From contig NC_050104.1 of assembly GCF_902167145.1 (NCBI RefSeq), forward strand, positions 98,715,849 to 98,779,848: a DNA stretch of 64,000 bases, given 5' to 3'. The DNA comes from Zea mays. Taxonomy: Eukaryota > Streptophyta > Magnoliopsida > Poales > Poaceae. Positions 1 to 11,020 of this stretch are shown one piece after another (the first letter of the stretch is position 1; each line of letters begins with the position of its first letter). The translations under genes and the position numbers were made by a program. Under the pieces are notes generated by a model. The model was not told the origin of the DNA and ran no database searches. It saw only the letters and a list, made by a program, of their open reading frames with translations.

Positions 1-10
1 AACCAGAATG

Positions 11-131
11 TTTGCAGCCCCTTACAAAAAATGAGGATTGATTTCACCTGCAGGTCCACCAGATAATGTTTTAGTTGTGTTATTACTGCTGCGGGTGGAG
101 TCAATCCTCATTTTTTGTGAGGGGCTGCAAA
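11..131. repeat. MITE-like hairpin with 31 bp inverted repeats
   Basis: Bases 11-41 and 101-131 are inverted copies of each other with a single mismatch (T in the left arm, C in the right). The arms begin TTTGCAGCCCC and end GAGGATTGA at their inner side. Weaker pairing continues inward for about 14 bp, leaving a loop of roughly 30-60 bases. This shape fits a miniature inverted-repeat transposable element or a foldback. I see no convincing target-site duplication next to the arms, and the superfamily is not recognised. A transcript across it would fold into a long stem. Confidence 0.7.
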
Positions 132-892
132 TCTAAAAATCAGTAATAACAATCTGCAAGTTACAGTAATATATATTTCAATAGAATATCTAAAGAAACA
201 TTTCTATTTTATTTAAATAACATAGTTCTTTTGGTGGGTTTTAAAGAAAATTTGTACAATATGCTTATATTCGATCTTCTCCAAAGCTTCACTCTCGAAT
301 GCTATTGTGGCTAAATAATACGTCTTTTTTATCATAGTAGAACACAAATATGAATTTAGTAGCTTTAATTTAGAGAACTTCATTCACGCGGACAGATATG
401 TTAAGATTCTATGAAGATTTATTCTTTAGTGGAGCGCTCGATAGTTTCGCTTCAGCGCAGTGGTATGGTAGGGAGAAAAATATGTGCTATATATTAACAT
501 GTGTAGAAGATCATAAAACTAAAATATATACATCTACTAAGTTTTGAGGCTCTCAATTTTTGGAGGCCCTGTGCGAGCATACGACTCGCATGTGCCTTGG
601 CCCGGCCCTGATAATATGATGCATCACTTGGCGGCATGTGGTTACGTCTTTAATCGAACGTCTGGCGTGGATGCCAAAGTAACAACGATGGAAGCAGATA
701 CTCTACAGTTACGTTCACGTCCGGTCACTGACTTACGAGCCTATGTTTTGACCAGGCTCACGCAGAGGGCTGGACCTAAACAGGTCCGAGTGAGGGCTCA
801 CACTCCGCTCATTTATATTTTTCAAATAGCGGAGCTTAAATTTTCAAACTATCATACATGTGATGATGTAGTTTGCCTCTAGCTCTAGGTCT
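132..892. other. AT-rich non-coding stretch, possible DNA-transposon end at 541-612
   Basis: No gene is recognised. The first 400 bases are AT-rich. Bases about 541-612 read like one terminus of a hAT-like or Mutator-like element: in reverse complement they begin CAGGGCCGGGCCAAGG, and the segment then continues with AGGGCCTCC. The matching other end would lie left of the window, so this is only a suggestion. A 112-codon open frame at 544-882 resembles nothing I know and is probably chance. Confidence 0.35.
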
Positions 893-1447
893 TCAATGAA
901 GAGGAAGCGAATGACGTAGCATCGGAGCTACATCGACCAAAATCATGAAGCCGCCCACGATCGGTTGATGTAAGACTATTTCAACGACTTGTGTGTCTAT
1001 CCTTCGCTCTACTATAATCAAAAGTACAACATGTAGAAAAGTATCTTTATTTAAATCTTGTACAAGTTTGATGAGTATTTTCCCTACTTCGCTCTTAGAA
1101 CTGATGCATTCAACCGCTATAGTTTGTCCCCAACCAAAAATGCACACTGCCATACGCATGCTCGCCTATGATAGTGTTGCTGAATCTATTGATAAGTATA
1201 TCAAAATGAGAAAAAGCTCGGCCTTAGAGTGGCTCGAACATTTTTGCAGGGATGTTTTTTCATGTTTTGGCGAGGAGTATAGTCATCATCCCACTATTAA
1301 TAATCTTAGACAACTGTTAGCTAAGAGAGGGGAGTATAGATTGCATGTCTTGGAAGTGGAGGAACTGTCCTATTGAATAGAAAGTGCAGTATATAAAGTG
1401 GGACATTAGATATCCAACCATCATACTCGAGGTGGTTGTCTCAAATG
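893..1447 (+). pseudogene. PIF/Harbinger-type transposase relic, N-terminal and central part
   Basis: Reading across frames, this stretch shows the order of blocks found in plant PIF/Harbinger (DDE_Tnp_4, HARBI1-like) proteins. There is a segment around DYFNDLCVYP (about 967-1000), then EYFPYFALRTDAF (about 1074-1110), then RMLAYDSVAESIDKYIKM (about 1156-1210) followed by the LEWLEHFCRDVFSCFGEEY block. The catalytic-type block GSIDCMSWKWRNCP lies at about 1333-1373, and a YPTIILEVVVS block ends next to the insertion at 1448. At least two frame changes and several stops (for example after NCPIE, about 1376) show it is dead. The protein would have been a DDE nuclease that cuts and joins transposon ends. 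It continues at 1650 and again at 62025. Confidence 0.75.
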
Positions 1448-1649
1448 TGTTGAGAATAGTCCCACATTGTGCAGTGCGGGCGGACAAGCATGGTTTATGC
1501 GATTGAGGGTGCAATCCCCTAATGGACTAGCTTTTTGGGGGATTGTTGGCCCAACGAACCTAAAGCTTATTGCTATGCGTTCTGGCGCGTGCGTCGTGTG
1601 TGCAGACGGCCCGACGGACACGCCGTGTGTCGACGGTCCGGTTCCAACA
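1448..1649. mobile_element. solo-LTR-like insertion (202 bp) in the transposase relic
   Basis: The segment starts TGTTGAGAATAGTCCCACAT and ends GGTTCCAACA, so it has the TG...CA ends and the short TGTTG/CAACA inverted termini of an LTR. The five bases before it (AAATG) and after it (AATTG) match at four of five positions, as expected for a slightly decayed 5 bp target duplication. Taking it out rejoins the transposase blocks ending VVVS and starting DLYIWHAFLG in one frame. The size fits a TRIM/SMART-class or small copia LTR; no internal region or second LTR is present. The family is not identified. Confidence 0.65.
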
Positions 1650-1747
1650 AATTGACTTGTATATTTGGCATGCTTTTTTAGGGGTGGCGAGATGGAACGA
1701 TGTGACCAACCCATTGTCGTTGTTTACTGACATGCTCCAAGGTGAAG
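1650..1747 (+). pseudogene. PIF/Harbinger-type transposase relic, middle piece
   Basis: This short piece reads DLYIWHAFLGVARWND and then a SLFTDMLQGEA-like stretch, matching the DLWIWHAFFG...ND block that follows the first catalytic region in plant Harbinger transposases. It lies between the solo-LTR-like insertion and the left end of the CACTA element. The last three bases, AAG (1745-1747), are the CACTA target duplication. Its continuation is at 62025. Confidence 0.75.
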
Positions 1748-1759
1748 CACTACCGGAAT

Positions 1760-1845
1760 TTGGCTCTTTGCCGAGTGTCATATTCTATGTCGAGTGTTTT
1801 TTTTCGGGCACTCGACAAAGAAGCTTTTTGCCGTGTGCCATGCAA
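1760..1845. repeat. left subterminal repeats of the CACTA element
   Basis: Several copies of the motif family TTTGCCGAGTGT/ACACTCGGCAAA, some decayed (for example CGAGTGTTTTTTTTCGGGCACTCG, with CTCGACAAAG next to it), lie within 100 bp of the left terminus. They mirror the arrays at the right end. In CACTA elements such subterminal repeats are where the transposase binds. Confidence 0.8.
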
Positions 1846-1854
1846 AAAACCCTC

Positions 1855-3151
1855 TGAAAGGGAATTAGGCTTACACCTAGTTCCTAAATGATTTTGGTGG
1901 TTGAATTGCCCAACACAAATAATTGGAATAACTAGTTTGCTCTAGTCTATAAGTTATACAGGTGTCAAAGGTTCACACTTAGCCAATAAAAAGACTAAGA
2001 ATTGGGTTCAACAAAGAGAGCAAGGGATAACCGAAGGCAGCCCTGGTATGGCGCACCGGACTGTCCGGTGTGCCACCGGACAGTGTCCGGTGCACCAGGG
2101 GACTTCACGCTGAACTCTTCACCTTTGGGAAAATCCAGAGGCGCTTCGCTATAATTCACCGTACTGTCCGGTGTACACCGGACAGTGTCCGGTGCTCCAG
2201 AGGAGAGCGGCTCTGAACTCGCCAGCTTCGGGAATTCGCTCCGCTATAATTCACCGGACATGTCCGGTGTACACCGGACTGTTCGGTGAGCCAGCGGAGC
2301 AACGACTACCTCGCGCCAACGGTCACCTGCAGAGTCATTTAATGCGCACCAGAGCGTGCAAAAGTCAGGCACGCGCGAAGTGGCACACCGGACACTCTAC
2401 AGTACATGTCTGGTGCGCCACCGGACATCCAGGCGGGCCTAGCAGTCAGAGCTCCAACGGTCGGAACCCAACGGCCTGGTAACGTGGCTGGTGCACCGGA
2501 CAGTGTCCTTTGTGCACCGGACTGTCCGATGCGCCATGCGACAGCAGCCTCCACCAAACGGCTAGTTTGGTGGTTGGGGTTATAAATACCCCCAACCACC
2601 CCATATTCAAGATATCCAAGTTTCTCACCTTCCAACTACTTACAAGAGCTCTAATATTCAATTCTAGACACACTCAAGTGATCAAATCATCTCCCAATTC
2701 CACAAAAGCTTTAGTGACTAGTGAGAGTGATTTGTTGTGTTCTTTTGAGCTCTTGCACTTGGATTGCTTTTTTCTTTCTCATTCTTTCTTGAGATCAATA
2801 CTCACTTGTAACCGAGGCAAGAGACACCAATTGTGTGGTGGTCCTTGCGGGGAAGTTTTGTTCACAGTTGATTTGAGAAGAGAAAGCTCACTCGGTCCGA
2901 GGGACCGTTTGAGAGAGGGAAGGGGTTGAAAAAGACCCGGCCTTTGTGGCCTCCTCAACGGGGAGTAGGTTTGCGAGAACCGAACCTCGGTAAAACAAAT
3001 CTGCGTGTCACACTTCTTATTTGCTTGCGATTTGTTTTTTCACCCTCTCTCGCGGACTCGATTATATTTCTAACGCTAACCCGGCTTGTAGTTGTGATTA
3101 ACTTTGTAAATTTCAGTTTCGCCCTATTCACCCCCCTCTAGGCGACTTTCA
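1855..3151 (+). repeat. 5' LTR of Sirevirus A
   Basis: 1,297 bp from TGAAAGGGAATT to GGCGACTTTCA. U3 holds repeated dyads of the type CACCGGACAGTCCGGTG, which are a recognised feature of Sirevirus LTRs. A TATA box, TATAAATA (2581-2588), sits in an inverted repeat GGTTGGGG/CCCCAACC (2572-2579 and 2590-2597), so transcription should start near 2610-2620. Confidence 0.92.
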
Positions 3152-3153
3152 AT

Positions 3154-3172
3154 TAGTATTAGAGCCCGGTGC
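3154..3172 (+). other. primer-binding site of Sirevirus A (decayed)
   Basis: Two bases after the LTR, the sequence TAGTATTAGAGCCCGGTGC matches the Sirevirus primer site TGGTATCAGAGCC..., complementary to the 3' end of plant initiator tRNA-Met, with two transitions. B and D keep the intact site and C has one change. Confidence 0.85.
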
Positions 3173-3199
3173 TTCATTAGAGCCTAACCGCTTGAAGTG

Positions 3200-5557
3200 A
3201 TGTCGGGAGATCACGCCAAGAAGGAGATGGAGACCGGCGAAAAGCCCACTACAAGCCACGGGAAGGCTTCATCGGAAGAGTCCCGCAAAAAGGGAAAGGG
3301 GAAGGAGAAGAAAGCCTCTTCCCACAAGTCGCATCGGAGTGGCGACAAGATAAAGAAGATGAGGAAGGTGGTCTACTACGAGACCGATACTTCATCACCT
3401 TCCACCTCCGGCTCCGACGTGCCCTCCGTAACTTCTAAGCGCCATGAGCGCAAGAAGTTTAGTAAGATCCCCTTACACTATCCTCGCACTTCTAGACATA
3501 CTCCATTACTTTCCGTTCCATTAGGCAAACCGCCAACCTTTGACGGTGAAGATTATGCTAGGTGGAGTGATTTAATGAAATTTCATCTAACCTCACTCCA
3601 CAAAAGTATATGGAATGTTGTTGAGTTTGGAGCACAGGTACCATCCGTAGGGGACGGGGATTATGATGAGGACGAGGTGGCCCAAATCGAGCACTTCAAC
3701 TCCCAAGCCACAACTATACTCCTCGCCTCTCTAAGTCGAGAGGAGTACAACAAGGTGCAAGGATTAAAGAGCGCCAAGGAGGTTTGGGACGTGCTCAAGA
3801 CCGCACACGAGGGTGATGAACTAACCAAGATCACCAAGCGGGAAATGATCGAGGGGGAGCTCGGTCGCTTCCGTCTTCGCCAAGGGGAGGAGCCACAAGA
3901 CATGTACAACCGGCTCAAAACCTTGGTGAATCAAGTGCGCAACCTCGGGAGCAAGAAATGGGATGACCACGAGGTGGTTAAGGTTATTCTAAGATCACTT
4001 ATTTTCCTTAACCCTTCTCAAGTACAATTAATTCGCGGTAATCCTAGATATACACTAATGACTCCCGAGGAAGTAATCGGGAATTTTGTGAGCTTTGAGT
4101 TTATGATCAAGGGCTCACAGAAGATCAACGAGCTTGACGGTCCCTCCATGTCCGAAGCACAACCGGTCGCATTTAAGGCGGCGGAGGAGAAGAAGGAGGA
4201 GTCTACATCAAGTAGACAACCAATCGACGCCTCAAAGCTCGACAATGAGGAAATGGCACTCGTCATCAAGAGCTTCCGCCAAATCCTCAAGCAAAGGAGG
4301 GGGAAAGACTACAAACCCCGCTCCAAGAAGGTTTGCTACAAATGTGGTAAGCCCGGTCACTTTATAGCAAAATGTCCTATTTCTAGTGACAGTGACAGGG
4401 GCGACGACAAGAAGGGAAGAAGAAAGGAGAAGAAGAAGTACTACAAGAAGAAGGGCGGCGATGCCCATGTATGTCGCGAGTGGGACTCCGACGAAAGCTC
4501 TAGCGACTCCTCCTCCGACGAGGACGCCGCCAACATCGCCGTCACCAAGGGACTTCTCTTCCCCAACGTCGGCCACAAGTGCCTCATGGCAAAGAACGAC
4601 AAAAAGAAGTTTAAATCTAAATCCTCCACTAGATATGAGTCCTCTAGTGATGATAATGCTAGTGATGAGGAAGATAATTTGCGTACTCTTTTTGCTAACC
4701 TCAACATGCAACAAAAGGAAAAACTAAATGAACTAATTAGTGCTATCCATGAAAAGGATGATCTCTTGGACTCCCAAGAGGACTTCCTAATCAAGGAAAA
4801 AAAAGCATGTTAAGGTTAAAAATGCTTATGCTCTAGAAGTAGAAAAATGTAAAAAACTTTCTAGTGAGCTAAGTACTTGCCATGAGACTATTGACAACCT
4901 TAGAAATGAGAATGCTAATTTATTAGCTAAGGTTGATTCAAATGTTTGTAATGTTTCAATTCCAAATGATAATGTTGAGTTGCTTGCTAAAATAGAAGAA
5001 TTGAACATTTCTCTTGCTAGCCTTAGGAATGAAAATGAAAAATTGCTTGCTAAGGCTAAAGAATTAGATGTTTGCAATGTTACTATTTCTGACCTTAGAA
5101 GTAAAAATGATATATTGTATGCTAAGGTTGTAGAATTAAAATCTTGCAAACTCAATACATCTACTGTTGAACATACTTCCATTTGTACTAGATGTAGAGA
5201 TGTTGATATTAATGCTATTCATAATCACATGGCTTTAATTAAACAACAAAATGATCATATAGCAAAATTAGATGCTAAAATTGCCGCACATGACTTAGAA
5301 AATGAAAAAATTAAATTTGCTAGAAGCATGCTCTATAGTGGGAGACGCCCTGGCATTAAGGATGGCATTGGCTTCCAACAGGGAGGCAATGTCAAACTTA
5401 ATGCCCCTCCTAAGAAATTGTCCAACTTTATTAAGGGCAAGGCTCCCATGCCTCAGGATAACGAGGGTTACATTTTGTACCCTGCCGGTTATCCTAAGAG
5501 CAAAATTAGGAGAATTCACTCTGGCCCTAACCATGCATTTATGTATAAGGGTGAGAC
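3200..5557 (+). pseudogene. gag: Sirevirus A gag, N-terminal and central part (frameshifted)
   Basis: The frame starts at the ATG at 3200 (MSGDHAKKEMETGEKP), as in the sister copies. It holds a basic, serine-rich N-terminus, the copia-type gag core (about 3530-4130, including the block around LASLSREEYNKVQGLK), and a CCHC zinc knuckle CYKCGKPGHFIAKC (about 4336-4377). An acidic serine stretch (EWDSDESSSDSSSDEDAA) and coiled-coil-like repeats rich in Leu, Asn and Lys follow. A 2-base deletion in an A-run near 4795-4803 ends the frame at 4813. The remaining gag continues in another frame to 5557, where B is inserted, and resumes at 15114. The intact protein would form the particle and bind the RNA. 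Confidence 0.9.
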
Positions 5558-6893
5558 TGATAGTCGCCTAGAGGGGGGGTGAATAGGGCGAAACTGAAAT
5601 TTACAAATATAAACACAACTACAAGCCGGGTTAGCGTTAGAAATATAAGTGAGTCCGAGAGAGAGGGCGCAAAACAAATCCCAAGCGAATAAGCAAGAGA
5701 GACACGGAGATTTGTTTTACCGAGGTTCGGTTCTTGCAAACCTACTCCCCGTTGAGGAGGCCACAAAGGCCGGGTCTCTTTCAACCCTTCCCTCTCTCAA
5801 ACGGTCCCTCGGACCGAGTGAGCTTCTCTTCTCTAATCAAAGCCGGGAACAAAACTTTCCCGCAAGGGCCACCACACAATTTGGTGCCTCTTGCCTTGAT
5901 TACAATGGAGTTTTGATCACAAGAACAAGTGAGAAAGAAAAGAAGCAATCCAAGCGCAAGAGCTCAAATGAACACGGCAAATCACTCTCACTAGTCACTA
6001 GGGTTTTGTGTGGAATTGGAGAGGATTTGATCTCTTTGAATGTGTCTAGAATTGAATGCCTAGCTCTTGTAAGTGGTTGAGAAGTGGAAAACTTGGATGG
6101 CAATGAATGTGGGGTGGTTGGGGTATTTATAGCCCCAACCACCAAAAGTGACCGTTGCTGGCAGCCTCTGTTTGATGGCGCACCGGACAGTCCGGTGCAC
6201 ACCGGACAGTCCGGTGCCTCTGCCACGTCACCATTGCCGTTGGATTCTGACCGTTGAAGCTTCTGACTTGTGGGCCTGCCGAGGTGTCCGGTGCACACCG
6301 GACATGCACTGTTTGATGTCCGGTGCACCGGTATGGGCAGCCCTGACGTCTGCGCGCGCTGCGCGCGCATTTAATGCTGCGCAGAGAGCCGTTGGCGCCG
6401 CAGAGAGCCGTTGCTCCGCTGTCACACCGGACAGTCCGGTGCACACCGGACAGTCCGGTGAATTATAGCGGAGCGGCTGTCGTGAAAACCCGAGGATGAC
6501 GAGTTCCGGAGGCCGCGGTTCGTTGGCGCACCGGACATGTCCGGTGTACACCGGACAGTCCGGTGAATTATAGCGCGCCGGCCTCCGCGAATTCCCGAGG
6601 GCGAAGGGTTGAAGTCGAAGTCCTCTGGCGAAGGGTAGAAAACGAAGTCTACGGGCGCACCGGACACTGTCCGGTGCACACCGGACAGTCCGGTGCCTCC
6701 AGCCAGAGGTGCCCTCGGTTGCCTTATTGCTCCTTTGTTGAATCCAACACTTGGTCTTTTTATTGGCTAGATGTGAACCTTTTGCACCTGTATAACTTAT
6801 ACACTAGAGCAAACTAGTCAGTCCAATATTTGTGTTGGGCAATTCAACCACCAAAATTATTTAGGAACTAGGTGTAAGCCTAATTCCCTTTCA
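5558..6893 (-). repeat. 3' LTR of Sirevirus B
   Basis: 1,336 bp. In the element's sense it runs from TGAAAGGGAATTAGG (6893 end) to GGCGACTATCA (5558 end). It carries several CACCGGACAGTCCGGTG dyads (about 6180-6700) and a TATA box inside an inverted repeat at about 6117-6142. Confidence 0.94.
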
Positions 6894-7774
6894 ATCTCCC
6901 CCTTTTTGGTGATTGATGCCAACACAAACCAAAGCAAATATAGAAGTGCATAATTGAACTAGTTTACATAATGTAAGTGCAAAGGTTACTTGGAATTGAG
7001 CCAATATAACTACTTACAAGATATGCAAGGAATGTTTCTTTCTTATGTAACATTTTGGACCACGTTTGCACCACATGTTTTGTTTTTGCAAATTCTTTTT
7101 GTAAATCCATTTCAAAGATCTTTTGCAAATAGTCAAAGGTACATGAATAAGAGTTTGCAAAGCATTTTCAAGATTTGAAATTGTCTCCCCCTATTTCAAA
7201 TGCTTTTCCTTTGACTAAACAAAACTCCCCCTAAAAGAGATCCACCTCTTAGTGTTCAAGAGGGTTTTGATATACCATTTTTGAAATACTACTTTCTCCC
7301 CCTTTTGAACACAATAGGATACCAAATGATAAAGACTTTTGGAAAGCACTAAGTTTTTGAATTTGGTGGTGGTGCGGTCCTTTTGCTTTGGGCTCATTTC
7401 TCCCCCTTTTTGGCATGAATCGCCAAAAACGGAATCATCAGAGCCCTCCTGAGTAATTTCTTCCCCTTTGGTCATAAGTAAATGAGTTAAGATTATACCA
7501 AAGACGAAATCCGGTCCTTTTGCTTTTGAGCTTTTACTCTCTCCTCCAAGGATGAAGTCCTTTTCTTTGATGCTCATTTCTCCCCAAGGAATAGAGAGTT
7601 GCTCGGAGTGATGGCGAAGCATGAGTTACGGAGTGGAAGCCTTTGTCTTCGCCGAAGACTCCAATTCCCTTTCAATATACCTATGACTTGGTTTGAAATA
7701 GACTTGAAAACATATTAGTCATAGCATATAAAGAAGATATGATCAAAGGTATTCAAGTGAGCTATGTGTGCAAG
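6894..7774 (-). other. 3' non-coding region of Sirevirus B with repeated polypurine tracts
   Basis: On the element's sense strand the LTR is preceded by the polypurine tract AAAAAGGGGGAGATTG (about 6892-6907). At least five further GGGGGAG-like tracts occur upstream, seen here as CTCCCCC at about 7184, 7226, 7300, 7400 and more weakly to 7580. Multiple polypurine tracts are a known oddity of Sireviruses. The dyad GTCTTCGCCGAAGAC (7645-7659) stands next to a copy of the LTR start sequence, ATTGAAAGGGAATT. There is no envelope-like frame here. Confidence 0.75.
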
Positions 7775-10700
7775 TTAGCAAAAGAAATTCCTAGAATCAA
7801 GAATATTAAGCTCATGCCTAAGTCGGGTAAAAGATTGCTCATCAAGTGGCTTGGTAAAGATATCGGCTAATTGATCTTTAGTGTTAATGTAAGAAATCTC
7901 GATATCCCCCTTTTGTTGGTGATCCCTAAGAAAATGATACCGAATGGCTATGTGCTTAGTGCGGTTATGCTCGACGGGATTGTCGGCCATTTTAATTGCA
8001 CTCTCATTATCACATAGCAAAGGGACTTTGGTTAATTTGTAACCGTAGTCCCGCAGGGTTTGCCTCATCCAAAGCAATTGCGCGCAACAATGTCCTGCGG
8101 CAATGTACTCGGCTTCGGCGGTGGAAAGAGCGACCGAATTTTGCTTCTTTGAAGCCCAAGACACCAAGGATCTTCCCAAGAACTGGCAAGTCCCTGATGT
8201 GCTCTTCCTATTAATTTTGCACCCCGCCCAATCGGCATCCGAATAACCAATCAAATCAAATGTGGATCCCCGAGGGTACCAAAGCCCAAACTTAGGTGTA
8301 TAAGCCAAATATCTCAAAATTCGTTTTACGGCCGTAAGGTGTGATTCCTTAGGGTCGGATTGGAATCTTGCACACATGCAAACGGAAAGCATAATGTCCG
8401 GTCGAGATGCACATAAATAAAGCAATGAACCAATCATCGACCGGTATACCTTTTGATCCACGGACTTACCTCCCGTGTCGAGGTCGAGATGCCCATTAGT
8501 TCCCATGGGTGTCTTGATGGGTTTGGCATCCTTCATCCCAAACTTAGCAAGAATGTCTTGAGTGTACTTCGTTTGGCTAATGAAGGTGCCCTCTTGGAGT
8601 TGCTTGACTTGGAATCCTAGAAAATACTTCAACTCCCCCATCATCGACATCTCGAATTTCTGTGTCATGATCCTACTAAACTCTTCACATGTAGACTCGT
8701 TAGTAGACCCAAATATAACATCATCAACATAAATTTGGCATACAAACAAGTCATTTTCAAGAGTTTTAGTAAAGAGTGTAGGATCGGCCTTGCCAACTTT
8801 GAAGCCATTAGCAATAAGGAAATCTCTTAGGCATTCATACCATGCTCTTGGGGCTTGCTTGAGCCCATAAAGCGCCTTAGAGAGCCTATAGACATGGTTA
8901 GGGTACTCACGGTCTTCAAAGCCGGGAGGTTGCTCAACATAGACCTCTTCCTTGATTGGTCCGTTGAGGAAGGCACTTTTCACGTCCATTTGATAGAGCT
9001 TAAAGCCATGGTAAGTAGCATAGGCCAATAATATGCGAATTGACTCAAGCCTAGCTACGGGTGCATAGGTTTCACCAAAATCCAAACCTTCGACTTGTGA
9101 ATACCCTTTGGCCACGAGTCGAGCTTTGTTCCTTGTCACCACACCATGCTCATCTTGCTTGTTGCGGAAGACCCATTTGGTTCCTACAACATTTTGGTTA
9201 GGACGTGGAACTAAATGCCAGACCTCATTCCTCGTGAAATTGTTGAGCTCCTCTTGCATCGCCACCACCCAATCCGAATCTTGGAGAGCTTCCTCTACCC
9301 TGTGTGGCTCAATAGAGGAAACAAAAGAGTAATGTTCACAAAAATGAGCAACCCGAGATCGAGTAGTTACCCCCTTATGAATGTCGCCGAGGATGGTGTC
9401 GACGGGGTGATCTCGTTGGATTGCTTGGTGGACTCTTGGGTGTGGCGGTCTTGGTTCTTCCTCATCCTCCTTTTCTTGATCATTTGTATCTCCCCCTTGA
9501 TCATTGCTATCATCTTGAGGTGGCTCGTCTTCTTGATTTTGCTCTTCATCATTTTGAGCCTCATCCTCATTTTGAGTTGGTGGAGATGCTTGCATGGAGG
9601 AGGATGGTTGATCTTGTGTACTTGGAGGCTCTTCGGATTCCTTAGGACACACATCCCCGATGGACATGTTCCTTAGCGCGATGCATGGAGCCTGTTCTTC
9701 ACCTATCTCATCAAGATCAACTTGCTCTACTTGAGAGCCGTTAGTTTCATCAAACACAACGTCACAAGAGACTTCAACTAGTCCAGTGGACTTGTTAAAG
9801 ACCCTATATGCCCTTGTGTTTGAGTCATAACCAAGTAAAAGGCCTTCTACAGTTTTAGGAGCAAATTTAGATTTTCTACCTCTTTTAATAAGAATGAAGC
9901 ATTTGCTACCAAAAACTCTAAAATATGAAATGTTGGGCTTTTTACCGGTTAGGAGTTCATATGATGTCTTCTTGAGGATTCGGTGAAGATATAACCGGTT
10001 GATGGCGTAGCAGGCGGTGTTGACCGCTTCAGCCCAAAACCGGTCCGGTGTCTTGTACTCATCAAGCATGGTTCTTGCCATGTCCAATAGAGTTCGATTC
10101 TTCCTCTCCACTACACCATTTTGTTGTGGCGTGTAGGGAGAGGAGAACTCATGCTTGATGCCCTCCTCCTCAAGGAAGCCTTCAATTTGAGAGTTCTTGA
10201 ACTCCGTCCCGTTGTCGCTTCTTATTTTCTTGATCCTTAAGCCGAACTCATTTTGAGCTCGTCTCAAGAATCCCTTTAAGGTCTCTTGGGTTTGAGATTT
10301 TTCCTGTAAAAAGAATACCCAAGTGAAGCGAGAATAATCATCCACAATAACAAGACAATACTTACTCCCGCCGATGCTTATGTAAGCAATCGGGCCGAAT
10401 AGATCCATGTGGAGTAGCTCAAGCGGCCTGTCGGTCGTCATGATGTTCTTGTGTGGATGATGGGCTCCAACTTGCTTCCCTGCCTGGCATGCGCTACAAA
10501 TCCTGTCTTTCTCAAAATGAACATTTGTTAATCCTAAAATGTGCTCTCCCTTTAGAAGCTTATGAAGATTCTTCATCCCAACATGAGCTAGTCGGCGATG
10601 CCAGAGCCAACCCATGTTAGTCTTAGCAATTAAGCAAGTGTCGAGTTCAGCTCTATCAAAATCTACCAAGTATAGCTGACCCTCTAATACTCCCTTAAAC

Positions 10701-11020
10701 GCTATTGAATCATCACTTCTTCTAAAGACAGTGACACCTATATCAGTAAAAAGACAGTTGTAGCCCATTTGACATAATTGGGAAACTGAGAGCAAGTTGT
10801 AGTCTAAGGAATCAACAAGAAAAACATTGGAAATAGAATGGTCAGGAGATATAGCAATTTTACCAAGTCCTTTGACCAAACCTTGATTTCCATCCCCGAA
10901 TGTGATAGCTCGTTGGGGATCTTGGTTTTTCTCATATGAGGAGAACATCCTTTTCTCCCCTGTCATGTGGTTTGTGCACCCGCTATCGAGTATCCAACTT
11001 GAGCCCCCGGATGCATAAAC
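7775..11020 (-). CDS. pol: Sirevirus B pol polyprotein (protease, integrase, reverse transcriptase, RNase H)
   Basis: The frame opens at 11020, directly after a TAG, and its first Met is at 10966 (1,063 residues). That Met lies inside the protease motif [15 protein letters not shown], so the real product must begin upstream. Order (numbered from the Met): zinc-binding pre-integrase domain (about 115-170: WHRRLAHVG...CSACQAGK), integrase core with [15 protein letters not shown] and [12 protein letters not shown] (about 185-300), an acidic linker, copia reverse transcriptase with [16 protein letters not shown] and YVDDVIFG (about 560-815), and RNase H with YSDADWAGC and CDNESAI (about 890-1040). 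It makes and inserts the cDNA in cytoplasmic particles and the nucleus. No stop or frameshift is seen. How pol is expressed relative to gag (different frame) is not settled by the sequence. Confidence 0.95.
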   Translation of the reverse strand, partial: VYASGGSSWILDSGCTNHMTGEKRMFSSYEKNQDPQRAITFGDGNQGLVKGLGKIAISPDHSISNVFLVDSLDYNLLSVSQLCQMGYNCLFTDIGVTVFRRSDDSIAFKGVLEGQLYLVDFDRAELDTCLIAKTNMGWLWHRRLAHVGMKNLHKLLKGEHILGLTNVHFEKDRICSACQAGKQVGAHHPHKNIMTTDRPLELLHMDLFGPIAYISIGGSKYCLVIVDDYSRFTWVFFLQEKSQTQETLKGFLRRAQNEFGLRIKKIRSDNGTEFKNSQIEGFLEEEGIKHEFSSPYTPQQNGVVERKNRTLLDMARTMLDEYKTPDRFWAEAVNTACYAINRLYLHRILKKTSYELLTGKKPNISYFRVFGSKCFILIKRGRKSKFAPKTVEGLLLGYDSNTRAYRVFNKSTGLVEVSCDVVFDETNGSQVEQVDLDEIGEEQAPCIALRNMSIGDVCPKESEEPPSTQDQPSSSMQASPPTQNEDEAQNDEEQNQEDEPPQDDSNDQGGDTNDQEKEDEEEPRPPHPRVHQAIQRDHPVDTILGDIHKGVTTRSRVAHFCEHYSFVSSIEPHRVEEALQDSDWVVAMQEELNNFTRNEVWHLVPRPNQNVVGTKWVFRNKQDEHGVVTRNKARLVAKGYSQVEGLDFGETYAPVARLESIRILLAYATYHGFKLYQMDVKSAFLNGPIKEEVYVEQPPGFEDREYPNHVYRLSKALYGLKQAPRAWYECLRDFLIANGFKVGKADPTLFTKTLENDLFVCQIYVDDVIFGSTNESTCEEFSRIMTQKFEMSMMGELKYFLGFQVKQLQEGTFISQTKYTQDILAKFGMKDAKPIKTPMGTNGHLDLDTGGKSVDQKVYRSMIGSLLYLCASRPDIMLSVCMCARFQSDPKESHLTAVKRILRYLAYTPKFGLWYPRGSTFDLIGYSDADWAGCKINRKSTSGTCQFLGRSLVSWASKKQNSVALSTAEAEYIAAGHCCAQLLWMRQTLRDYGYKLTKVPLLCDNESAIKMADNPVEHNRTKHIAIRYHFLRDHQQKGDIEISYINTKDQLADIFTKPLDEQSFTRLRHELNILDSRNFFC

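Noticed and set aside
1421..1781. Short frames at 1467-1655, 1570-1857 and 1421-1714
   Set aside because: They straddle the solo-LTR-like insertion and the CACTA end. The only meaningful coding is the transposase relic, described separately.
6127..6551. Open frames of about 100 codons on both strands rich in HRTVRCTPD and similar runs (also in every other Sirevirus LTR)
   Set aside because: They are translations of the CCGGACAGTCCGGTG repeats within LTRs, with no start context and no family resemblance.
6894..7774. A possible envelope-like gene between pol and the 3' LTR of the Sireviruses
   Set aside because: Some Sireviruses carry one, but here the region is about 0.85 kb with many stops and only purine tracts in all four copies.
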